From positions 1-36,627 of the forward strand of contig JAISWQ010000118.1 of NCBI GenBank assembly GCA_031271025.1: a stretch of 36,627 bases of DNA. The letters run 5' to 3'. The translations under genes were made by a program, and so were the position numbers. Numbering within the stretch: position 1 is the stretch's first letter; each line of letters begins with the position of its first letter. Shown here one piece after another: positions 29,030 to 35,329 of the stretch. The notes under the pieces are model-generated. The model made no database searches and was not told the DNA's origin. It saw only the letters and a list, made by a program, of their open reading frames with translations. The DNA is from Zoogloeaceae bacterium. GTDB lineage: Bacteria > Pseudomonadota > Gammaproteobacteria > Burkholderiales > Rhodocyclaceae.

Positions 29030-30046
29030 TCACGCGGCGGCGCAAATTTTCTGCCAGCGCCCCAGGGGCGAGGCGGGGGAAAGGTTGGCGTTCAAGGTCC
29101 GCGCCATCTCCACAGCTTTTTGCAACTGCATGTTTGATCGTCTCACATCAAAAAAATCCAATCCTTTGCGATACATGATTTCCAGGTCATCGCGGATTAA
29201 TTGTTGGTGTATTTCCTTCATTTGCCCTGCCGCTTCGGAAAGCAGGCTGCTTTCGGCAAGCACGGCTTCGTGAAAAATATCCTGCCCGACTTCATAAAGC
29301 GCCTGATCGTAAGCCAGAGGCCGCACAAGACGCGCCCGGATTTCGGCAGGCACCCCGCGCTCACGCTCTTCGACATAGCCCATGCCAACAATCATTGGCA
29401 CGATATTCCGCCATTTCAGTTTTTTGGCCATCATCAGGACGGAAAGCTCAAACTCCTCACAAATACCGACAAAAGTGCTGGCACGCAGATTGTCAATAGC
29501 CACATTGAGTTGGGAAAGGGAAACAGGTTCCGTATACGAACAACCACTGACATAATGCGTCATCAGATTGCGATAGGCGTTTCCAGCAGGACAAAAATCC
29601 GGGGCGAGCACAATATCCAGCGCCTCGGAAAGCGAAGGGCAATTGTACAGCTTGAGCGCAAGTTCAGACCATCCCGCGTCAGAGGGCAATAGATTATTTT
29701 CCAGTCGAACTTTCATAGCCTTGTTACCGTGCCGGATGTATGAAGCCAGAAGCGCAACAGGCTCCCTCAGAAAAACATAGTACTGTGGTTCAACCCCCAG
29801 AATCCGGTGAACACCGTAAGGCATATGACCAGAAATCAATTTGCGACGAACAAGATTTTTTCGTTCACGCAACACTGTGCGCAAAACAACCTTGGGATCA
29901 TGCGGATTTCCATTGATATTATCTTCCCTGAGTATCTCTGCTGTGATGTTCTGGCATTCATCCTCCGCATAATTGGAGATAATCAAGGTACCCATCCAAT
30001 GATTATGGGTTCTGGGTATATTGATATAAATCGGCAGGGTTTTCAT
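29030..30046 (-). CDS. Sulfotransferase-like paralog 1 (degenerate PAPS 5'-loop)
   Basis: The 338-residue product is clearly paralogous to the two genes upstream: it shares LRERKNLVRRKLISGHMPYGVHRILGVEPQYYVFLREPVALL, DFCPAGNAYRNLMTHYVSGC, FVGICEEFELSVLMMAKKLKWRN (all quoted only as family landmarks) and the end ASPLGRWQKICAAA. FVGxxEEFELSxLMMAKKL is the Sulfotransfer_2 landmark. The 3'-phosphate motif is kept (Arg94, Ser102). The 5'-phosphosulfate loop at 11-17, SKTAGSS in paralog 2, reads PRTHNHW here, so the key lysine and the glycine/serines are gone. It may be inactive, or may have taken another role. His74 in SGHMPYG, a candidate catalytic base, remains. It is last in the cysC operon and AT-richer than housekeeping neighbours. 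Confidence 0.75.
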   Translation of the reverse strand: MKTLPIYINIPRTHNHWMGTLIISNYAEDECQNITAEILREDNINGNPHDPKVVLRTVLRERKNLVRRKLISGHMPYGVHRILGVEPQYYVFLREPVALLASYIRHGNKAMKVRLENNLLPSDAGWSELALKLYNCPSLSEALDIVLAPDFCPAGNAYRNLMTHYVSGCSYTEPVSLSQLNVAIDNLRASTFVGICEEFELSVLMMAKKLKWRNIVPMIVGMGYVEERERGVPAEIRARLVRPLAYDQALYEVGQDIFHEAVLAESSLLSEAAGQMKEIHQQLIRDDLEIMYRKGLDFFDVRRSNMQLQKAVEMARTLNANLSPASPLGRWQKICAAA

Positions 30047-30077
30047 GGTGATGGCCTTTCAATGTTGTTTCGGGAAT

Positions 30078-31091
30078 TCATTCAGCGGCGCAAATTTCCC
30101 GCCAGCGTCCCAAGGGCGACGCAGGGGGAAGGTCGGCATTCAGGGCGCATGTGATCTTGCCCAGTTCCTGCCACTGGTTCGACATGGCGCCGAGGTCGAA
30201 AAGAGCTTTTTCTTCACGATACTGGAGTTTTGAATTTTCCTGGCGCAATTCCTGATGTATTTCCTTCATTTGCGCCGCCGCCTCGGCAAGCAGCGATCCT
30301 TCCGCCTGTACCGCCGTGTGAAAAATGTCCTGTCCGACGGCATAGAGCGCCTGATCATAGGCCAGTGGCCGCACAAGGCGAGCACGAATCTCGTCGGGCA
30401 CTTCGCGTCCGCCGCCGATGGGGGAAATGTTGGCAATGGCGGGCACGACATTTCGCCATTTCAGTTTTTTCGCCATCATCAGGATAGAAAGCTCGAATTC
30501 CTCGGTCATGCCGACAAAGGCACTGCTGCGCAGATTGTCGATGGCCGTGTTGAGTTGGGAAAGGGAAACCTGCTCTGTGTACCAGCAGCCGCTGACGTAA
30601 TGCGTCATCAGATTGCGAAAGGCATTGCCGGTCGGGCAAAAATCCGGAGCCAGTACAAGATCCAGCACTTCGGAAATTGAAGGGCAGTTCAGCAGCTTGA
30701 GCGCAACTTCCGTCCCCGGATTTTCTGGCGAAATCATGCCGTGCTTCTGTCTTGCTTCCATTCCTCTGCGAAGATGATGAATGTATGACACCAACAAGGC
30801 CACAGGCTCGCGCAGAAAAACGCAATACTGCGGTTCAACCCCCAGAATCCGGTGAATCCCGTAAGGGATATGGCCAGAAAGCAGCTTGTGGCGAATGAGA
30901 TTCTTCCGTTCACGCAGCACATGAAACAGCATGACCTTGGGATCGAGCGGATTGGATCGTAGCTGATCTTCCTTGCAGATGTTTCCTGAGATGTTGCAGT
31001 ATTCTCCTTTGGCGTAGTTGCAACCGATCAGGGTATTGACCGAAGAACCGGCAGTTTTGGAAATATGCACGAAGATGGGCAGGATTTGCAT
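30078..31091 (-). CDS. Sulfotransferase family 2 protein, paralog 2 (all motifs intact)
   Basis: Sulfotransferases move the sulfuryl group of PAPS to hydroxyl or amino groups of glycans, lipids or small molecules. The 337-residue product has the 5'-phosphosulfate loop HISKTAGSS (9-17, Lys12), SGHIPYG with His74 as candidate base, the 3'-phosphate motif FLREPVALLVS (Arg94 and Ser102), and FVGMTEEFELSILMMAKKLKW. No signal peptide or membrane helix is visible, so it is probably cytosolic. A C-terminal helical segment (AAAQMKEIHQELRQENSKLQYREEK) may form a coiled coil. The ATG at 31091 is chosen to match its paralogs; an earlier in-frame start at 31217 lies inside the upstream gene. The spacer to paralog 1 is 31 bp. 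Confidence 0.85.
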   Translation of the reverse strand: MQILPIFVHISKTAGSSVNTLIGCNYAKGEYCNISGNICKEDQLRSNPLDPKVMLFHVLRERKNLIRHKLLSGHIPYGIHRILGVEPQYCVFLREPVALLVSYIHHLRRGMEARQKHGMISPENPGTEVALKLLNCPSISEVLDLVLAPDFCPTGNAFRNLMTHYVSGCWYTEQVSLSQLNTAIDNLRSSAFVGMTEEFELSILMMAKKLKWRNVVPAIANISPIGGGREVPDEIRARLVRPLAYDQALYAVGQDIFHTAVQAEGSLLAEAAAQMKEIHQELRQENSKLQYREEKALFDLGAMSNQWQELGKITCALNADLPPASPLGRWREICAAE

Positions 31092-31120
31092 GGTCAGGTT
31101 TCCAGAGGTATTTTGAAAAT

Positions 31121-32149
31121 TCACGCGGCGGCACAAATTTTCTGCCAGCGTCCCAGAGGCGAAGCGGGCGCAAGACCAGCATTCAGAGCGAGGACGCGCT
31201 CGTGGATTTTTTGCCATTGGGTTGACATGGCGTTGATGTCAATCAGATTTCGCTCCTCCCGATACAGGAGATCAGAATTTTCCCGGCGCAATTGCTGGTA
31301 AATTTCCTTCAATTGTGCCGCCGCCTCGGCAAGCAGTGTTCCTTCCGCCTTTACCGCATCGTGAAAAATATCCTGTCCGACAGCGTAGAGCGCCTGGTCG
31401 TAGGCGAGTGGCCGGACGAGACGCGCCCGGATTTCGTCTGGAATTTCGCGTCCGAATGGTTGGCCTTTGGCGGAGTGAGGCGTCTGGTTGGCAAGGACAG
31501 GCACGACATTCCGCCATTTCAGTTTTTTCGCCATCATCAGGATGGAAAGCTCGAATTCCTCGGTAATCCCCACAAAGGCACTGGCGCGCAGATTGTCAAT
31601 GGCAACATTGAGCTGGGTGAGGGAAACCTGCTCCGTAAACCAGCAACCGCTAACATAATGTGTCAATAAATTGCGAAAGGCATTTCCGGTTGGGCAAAAA
31701 TCCGGAGCCAGCACCATATCCAACACCTCGGAGGGCGAAGCACAATTCAGCAATTTGAGCGCAAATTCGTAGCCCTCGGTTTCAGGGGGGAGCATATCGT
31801 ACTTCAATCGCGTCTCTACCGCCCTGCGAACATTGCGAATGTGCGCAAGCAACAAAGCGACAGGCTCCCGCAAAAAAACGTAGTACTGTGGCGTAACCCC
31901 CAGAATCCGGTGAATGCCGTAAGGCATATGGCCGGAAATCAGCTTGTGGCGAACAAGATTTTTCCGTTCACGCAGCACATAATCCAGCACCGCCTTGGGA
32001 TCAAATGGATTTACGCGCACGCCCTTTTCCCGGTAAAGACCACCTGTGATGTTGTGGGTTTCACCTGCCGCATAATTGCAGCCGATCAAGGTGGCTGTTG
32101 AAGAGCCGGAGGTTTTGGAAATATGCACGAAAATGGGCAGGGTTTGCAT
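31121..32149 (-). CDS. Sulfotransferase family 2 protein, paralog 3 (Ser-to-Ala in 3'-phosphate motif)
   Basis: The 342-residue product has the intact 5'-phosphosulfate loop HISKTSGSS (9-17, Lys12), SGHMPYG (His74) and FVGITEEFELSILMMAKKLKW. In the 3'-phosphate motif FLREPVALLLA, Arg94 is kept but position 102 is Ala where paralogs 1 and 2 have Ser. A short insertion (QTPHSAKGQPFG) lies after the WRNVVPVLAN segment. It starts one base after the cysC stop codon (TGA, C, ATG on the minus strand), so its translation is coupled to the APS kinase gene. That coupling is the strongest local evidence that these proteins use PAPS. The acceptor is unknown. Confidence 0.83.
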   Translation of the reverse strand: MQTLPIFVHISKTSGSSTATLIGCNYAAGETHNITGGLYREKGVRVNPFDPKAVLDYVLRERKNLVRHKLISGHMPYGIHRILGVTPQYYVFLREPVALLLAHIRNVRRAVETRLKYDMLPPETEGYEFALKLLNCASPSEVLDMVLAPDFCPTGNAFRNLLTHYVSGCWFTEQVSLTQLNVAIDNLRASAFVGITEEFELSILMMAKKLKWRNVVPVLANQTPHSAKGQPFGREIPDEIRARLVRPLAYDQALYAVGQDIFHDAVKAEGTLLAEAAAQLKEIYQQLRRENSDLLYREERNLIDINAMSTQWQKIHERVLALNAGLAPASPLGRWQKICAAA

Positions 32150-32150
32150 G

Positions 32151-32753
32151 TCAGCCTTTCTGGTGGGATTGAATCAGGGTTTCCAGACTGGCGGCGGCTT
32201 CATCCGGAGTCAGGCGGGTCGTATCCAGAACGCAATCAGGGGCGCGCGGCGCTTCATAAGGGGCGCTGATGCCCGTGAAATCGGGGATTTCTCCCGCGCG
32301 CGCTTTCGCGTAAAGATGTTTGGGGTCGCGGTTTTCGCAAACCGCCAGAGGCGCGGAAATCAGAATTTCCAGAAACCGGTTGGCGCCGATGATGGCGCGT
32401 GCCATATCGCGGTCTGCCTGCAGGGGAGAAATCAGGGAAACAATGATAAACAGGCCTGCATCATTCATCAGGCGGGCAATTTCCGCGACACGCCGGATGT
32501 TTTCCCGCCGGTCATCCGGCGAAAAGCCCAGATTTTGATTGATGCCGTGCCGCAGATTGTCACCGTCCAGCACGGCGCAAAGGCGTCCACGGGCGATAAG
32601 GTGGGCTTCAAGCATGAACGCCGTGGTGCTTTTGCCGGAAGCGGAAAGCCCTGTCATCCACAGGGTCAGCGCCCGTTGTCCCGTGAGCCGTTCCCGCGTT
32701 GCGCGGGAAATATGACCGCTATGGCGTGTAATTGAGTGAGGGAGGGATGTCAT
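32151..32753 (-). CDS. cysC: Adenylyl-sulfate (APS) kinase
   Basis: CysC phosphorylates APS with ATP to give PAPS, the sulfate donor for sulfotransferases and for PAPS reductase. The 200-residue product has the P-loop GLSASGKST (35-43), DGDNLRHGINQNLGFSPDDRRENIRR (65 onward), and IVSLISP with Ser109, the position of the phosphorylated serine in E. coli CysC, followed by FTGISAPYEAP. ATG at 32753 gives the normal length; an earlier in-frame start at 32918 would run through the hairpin and promoter. No cysD/cysN (ATP sulfurylase) or cysH is nearby, so APS must come from genes elsewhere. It is first in an operon with three sulfotransferases, which argues for sulfation, not only assimilation. Confidence 0.94.
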   Translation of the reverse strand: MTSLPHSITRHSGHISRATRERLTGQRALTLWMTGLSASGKSTTAFMLEAHLIARGRLCAVLDGDNLRHGINQNLGFSPDDRRENIRRVAEIARLMNDAGLFIIVSLISPLQADRDMARAIIGANRFLEILISAPLAVCENRDPKHLYAKARAGEIPDFTGISAPYEAPRAPDCVLDTTRLTPDEAAASLETLIQSHQKG

Positions 32754-32800
32754 TTGCAAAAGTTCTGAACCAGGCGGGCTGTTCCGTAAAATGGCCTGAC

Positions 32801-32830
32801 AGCATATCCGCCGGAGGGGAAGAAAGTCAA
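32801..32830 (-). promoter_or_regulatory. Promoter of the cysC-sulfotransferase operon
   Basis: On the minus strand TTGACT (32825-32830), an 18-bp spacer, and TATGCT (32801-32806) form a good sigma-70 promoter about 48 bp before the cysC ATG. It separates this operon from thyA upstream. Confidence 0.65.
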
Positions 32831-32848
32831 TGCCATGCCTGTACGATT

Positions 32849-32911
32849 GGTTTCCCGCCACTTTCAATTGCTTCCCTTGACAGCGGGGGCGATTGAAAGT
32901 GGCGGGAAACC
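32849..32911. repeat. Long near-perfect hairpin between thyA and cysC
   Basis: Two 23-bp arms (32849-32871 and 32889-32911; outer part GGTTTCCCGCCACTTTCAAT) pair with a single T-G wobble, with a 17-nt loop. It lies upstream of the cysC promoter and has no T-run on either side. It could be a transcription barrier, an RNase III site or a small folded-back element. Confidence 0.7.
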
Positions 32912-32952
32912 TCGTCATTGGCAGAAATTTTCGGCATCACAGGTGGGAACAA

Positions 32953-32986
32953 TCTCCCCGCCGACTCCTTATACAGACCGGGGAGA
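32953..32986 (-). terminator. Possible weak terminator after thyA
   Basis: TCTCCCCG (32953-32960) and CGGGGAGA (32979-32986) form a perfect 8-bp stem with an 18-nt loop, 16 bp after the thyA stop codon. On the minus strand the tail is ATTGTT, only partly T-rich. Confidence 0.4.
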
Positions 32987-33002
32987 ATTCATGAACCGCT
33001 TC

Positions 33003-33797
33003 TCACACCGACACCTCTGCCGCGATGTGGGGATGCGGATCGTAACCTTCCAGGGTGAAATCCTCGAAGCGGAAGGCGAAAAGGTCGCGCACCTCCGGAT
33101 TGAGGCGCATGTTCGGCAACGCGCGCGGACTGCGGGTGAGTTGCAGGCGTGCCTGATCCATGTGATTGGCGTAAAGGTGCGCGTCGCCAAAGGTGTGTAC
33201 AAAATCACCGGGCGCGTAGCCGCAAACCTGCGCCAGCATGAGGGTCAGCAGGGCGTAGCTCGCAATGTTGAAGGGCACACCCAGAAAAATGTCGGCGCTG
33301 CGCTGGTAAAGCTGGCAGGAAAGCCTGCCGCCACCTACATAGAACTGGGTGAGACAATGACAGGGCGGCAGCGCCATGCGGTCGACATCCGCCGGATTCC
33401 AGGCCGTGACCAGGTGACGACGGGAATCCGGTTTGTTCCTGAGCTGCTCCACCAGCGCCGCGATCTGGTCGATTTCCTGCCCCTCGCGCCCCGGCCAGTG
33501 CCGCCACTGATAGCCATAAACCGGCCCCAGATCCCCGTTGGCATCCGCCCATTCGTCCCAGATGCGCACGCCATGTGCTTTCAGATACGCGATATTGGTC
33601 TCACCGCGCAAAAACCACAGGAGTTCATGGAGGATGGATTTCAGATGCAGCTTCTTGGTGGTTAGAAGCGGAAACCCCTGCGCGAGATCGAACCGCATCT
33701 GCCAGCCAAACACGGAACGCGTGCCCGTGCCGGTGCGGTCGGATTTGTCTTCACCGTGTTCCAGCACATGGCGCATCAGGTCGAGATAGGCTTGCAT
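33003..33797 (-). CDS. thyA: Thymidylate synthase
   Basis: ThyA methylates dUMP to dTMP with 5,10-methylene-tetrahydrofolate. The 264-residue product is the standard short bacterial form: [15 protein letters not shown] start, [19 protein letters not shown], the [22 protein letters not shown] segment, the active-site cysteine in [33 protein letters not shown] and [18 protein letters not shown] at 33797 is used; the longer frame upstream crosses the thyA promoter and is not family sequence. Its own promoter lies at 33829-33856. folA, a frequent partner, is not nearby. Confidence 0.97.
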   Translation of the reverse strand: MQAYLDLMRHVLEHGEDKSDRTGTGTRSVFGWQMRFDLAQGFPLLTTKKLHLKSILHELLWFLRGETNIAYLKAHGVRIWDEWADANGDLGPVYGYQWRHWPGREGQEIDQIAALVEQLRNKPDSRRHLVTAWNPADVDRMALPPCHCLTQFYVGGGRLSCQLYQRSADIFLGVPFNIASYALLTLMLAQVCGYAPGDFVHTFGDAHLYANHMDQARLQLTRSPRALPNMRLNPEVRDLFAFRFEDFTLEGYDPHPHIAAEVSV

Positions 33798-33828
33798 GGA
33801 AGGGAAAATCCAGAAAAAAGAAGGTGGA

Positions 33829-33856
33829 ATTGTACGGCAGCTTGCGCGCGAGACAA
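33829..33856 (-). promoter_or_regulatory. Probable thyA promoter
   Basis: On the minus strand TTGTCT (33851-33856), a 16-bp spacer, and TACAAT (33829-33834) lie 32 bp before the thyA ATG. The remaining spacer 33857-34020 shows no gene; a weak GTCACAAGCG inverted pair at 33922-33963 may be an eroded repeat. Confidence 0.5.
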
Positions 33857-34060
33857 CCAGCCTGCAAGCCTTGCCTGATGTTTCCAGCACACCCTCCACG
33901 TTCCATCCATTCTCCACCCACGTCACAAGCGCACCGTGTCGCGGCGTGCGCCTCGCCTGTGATGAGGAAGCAGGGAACAGCGCCAGAAAAACCAGAGATG
34001 ATGAACAGGCTCTAAAAAAACACGTATTTGTAACATTTGTTTTCTCCGCCGGACACGAGC

Positions 34061-34089
34061 TTACATACAATCATGAATGTATATATACT
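34061..34089 (+). promoter_or_regulatory. Candidate promoter of the RND efflux operon
   Basis: TATACT (34084-34089) is a good -10 box; TTACAT (34061-34066) lies 17 bp upstream as a weak -35. The AcrR-like operator overlaps almost the whole interval, as expected for repression. Confidence 0.45.
34062..34085. promoter_or_regulatory. AcrR/TetR-type operator upstream of the efflux operon
   Basis: The 24-bp inverted repeat has half sites TACATACA (34062-34069) and GAATGTATATA (34075-34085). It matches the E. coli AcrR operator of acrAB, as I remember it, at about 20 of 24 positions, with the differences mainly in the centre. It lies about 95 bp before the membrane-fusion gene. No TetR-family gene is in the window: the divergent neighbour is thyA. 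Confidence 0.7.
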
Positions 34090-34179
34090 CCCGCACTTTC
34101 CGCTTTCACCTCTTGCCCTCCGCGCCTGATTTTTCCACGCGCCTTCCTGATTTCTCTTCCCCTTTCGGAGAATTTCGCC

Positions 34180-35319
34180 ATGTTCCCGCATAACAAGAAA
34201 ACTTTTTCCCCTTTGCCAGGCTCCGCACGGCGGTTTGCGCCGTTGCCGCTGGTGCTGATGACCGCCAGTGCGCTGATGCTTTCCGCCTGCGGCCAGCAGG
34301 AGGCCGCGCCAACCATGCCGCCGCTGCCGGTGACGGTGCTCAGCCTGCAAGCGCAAAATGTGCCTTTGACCCTGGAAGTCACCGCGCAAACCGAAGGCGC
34401 CAAGGAAGCCGAGGTACGGGCACGGGTTGGCGGCATTCTGGAGCAACAGTTCTATCGGGAAGGCGAGCCGGTCAAGGCCGGACAGCGGCTCTTCCAGATC
34501 GACCCGGAACCCTATCAGATCACGCTGTCCGAGACGAAGGCGCGCGCCGAGCAGACCACGCGCGACCTGGAGCGCATGAAAAAGCTGATCACGGTCAACG
34601 GCGTCAGCCGCAAGGAATATGACGATGCCGTGAGCAATCACGATCTGGCACAGGCCGCGCTCAGGCAGGCGCAATTGAACCTCTCCTGGACGACGGTCAC
34701 CGCGCCGGTTTCCGGCGTTTCGGGACGCGCCGTCAAATCCGTAGGCAACCTGATTACCGTCGGCAGCGACAGCCTTTTGACCGCCATTTACCAGAACAAT
34801 CCTATGTGGGTGCGTTTTTCCCTTTCCGAGAGCGAGATCGCCAAACTGCCCGGCGGACGCCTCACGCCCAAAACCATCACCGGCGTGGAACTGATCCTGC
34901 CGGACGGCTCCGTGTATCCGCAGAAGGGCAAGCTGAATTTCCTCGCGTCTTCCATCGACACCGTGCTGGGTACCCGGCAGTTGCGGGCGGAATTTCCCAA
35001 CATCGAGGACGCGCTTCTGCCCGGCCAGTTCGTGCGGGTACGCCTTTCGGCGGGCGAGCGCCAGAATATCTATCTCGTCCCGCAGACCGCCGTTCTCCAG
35101 AGTGTGCAGGGCGACATGCTGATGTTGGCCGACAAGGACGACAAGGTTGCGCCGCGTCCGGTGCAACTGGGCGAGTGGTTCGGCAAGGACTGGATCATCC
35201 TCTCCGGCCTGAATCCTGGTGATCGGGTAATCGTGGACAACATCCTGAAACTCCGGCCTGGCGCGCCGGTTGCGCCGCATGCGCCGCAAGCCGCGCCGTC
35301 CGCGCAGGCTGGACGGTAA
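34180..35319 (+). CDS. RND efflux periplasmic adaptor (membrane fusion) lipoprotein, AcrA/MexA family
   Basis: The adaptor links an inner-membrane RND pump to an outer-membrane channel. The 379-residue product has a lipoprotein signal with lipobox LSAC (Cys37), then the family-typical VTAQTEGAKEAEVRARVGGILEQQFYREGEPVKAGQRLFQIDPEPYQ region (lipoyl half; key phrase VRARVGGILEQ), a coiled-coil hairpin (ETKARAEQTTRDLERMKKL to DLAQAALRQAQLNL), the second lipoyl half (TTVTAPVSGVSGRAVKSVGNL) and beta-barrel plus membrane-proximal domains (LLPGQFVRVRL, VPQTAVLQ). ATG at 34180 has CGGAG upstream (34166-34170); upstream in-frame codons cross the operator. The pump gene follows 10 bp after its stop codon. 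Confidence 0.93.
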   Translation: MFPHNKKTFSPLPGSARRFAPLPLVLMTASALMLSACGQQEAAPTMPPLPVTVLSLQAQNVPLTLEVTAQTEGAKEAEVRARVGGILEQQFYREGEPVKAGQRLFQIDPEPYQITLSETKARAEQTTRDLERMKKLITVNGVSRKEYDDAVSNHDLAQAALRQAQLNLSWTTVTAPVSGVSGRAVKSVGNLITVGSDSLLTAIYQNNPMWVRFSLSESEIAKLPGGRLTPKTITGVELILPDGSVYPQKGKLNFLASSIDTVLGTRQLRAEFPNIEDALLPGQFVRVRLSAGERQNIYLVPQTAVLQSVQGDMLMLADKDDKVAPRPVQLGEWFGKDWIILSGLNPGDRVIVDNILKLRPGAPVAPHAPQAAPSAQAGR

Positions 35320-35329
35320 GGGGCGCGTC

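Noticed and set aside
33922..33963. A possible fourth copy of the dispersed repeat (GTCACAAGCG ... CGCCTGTGAT)
   Set aside because: Only about 42 bp, ends differ at two positions, and the inner block is missing; could be chance.
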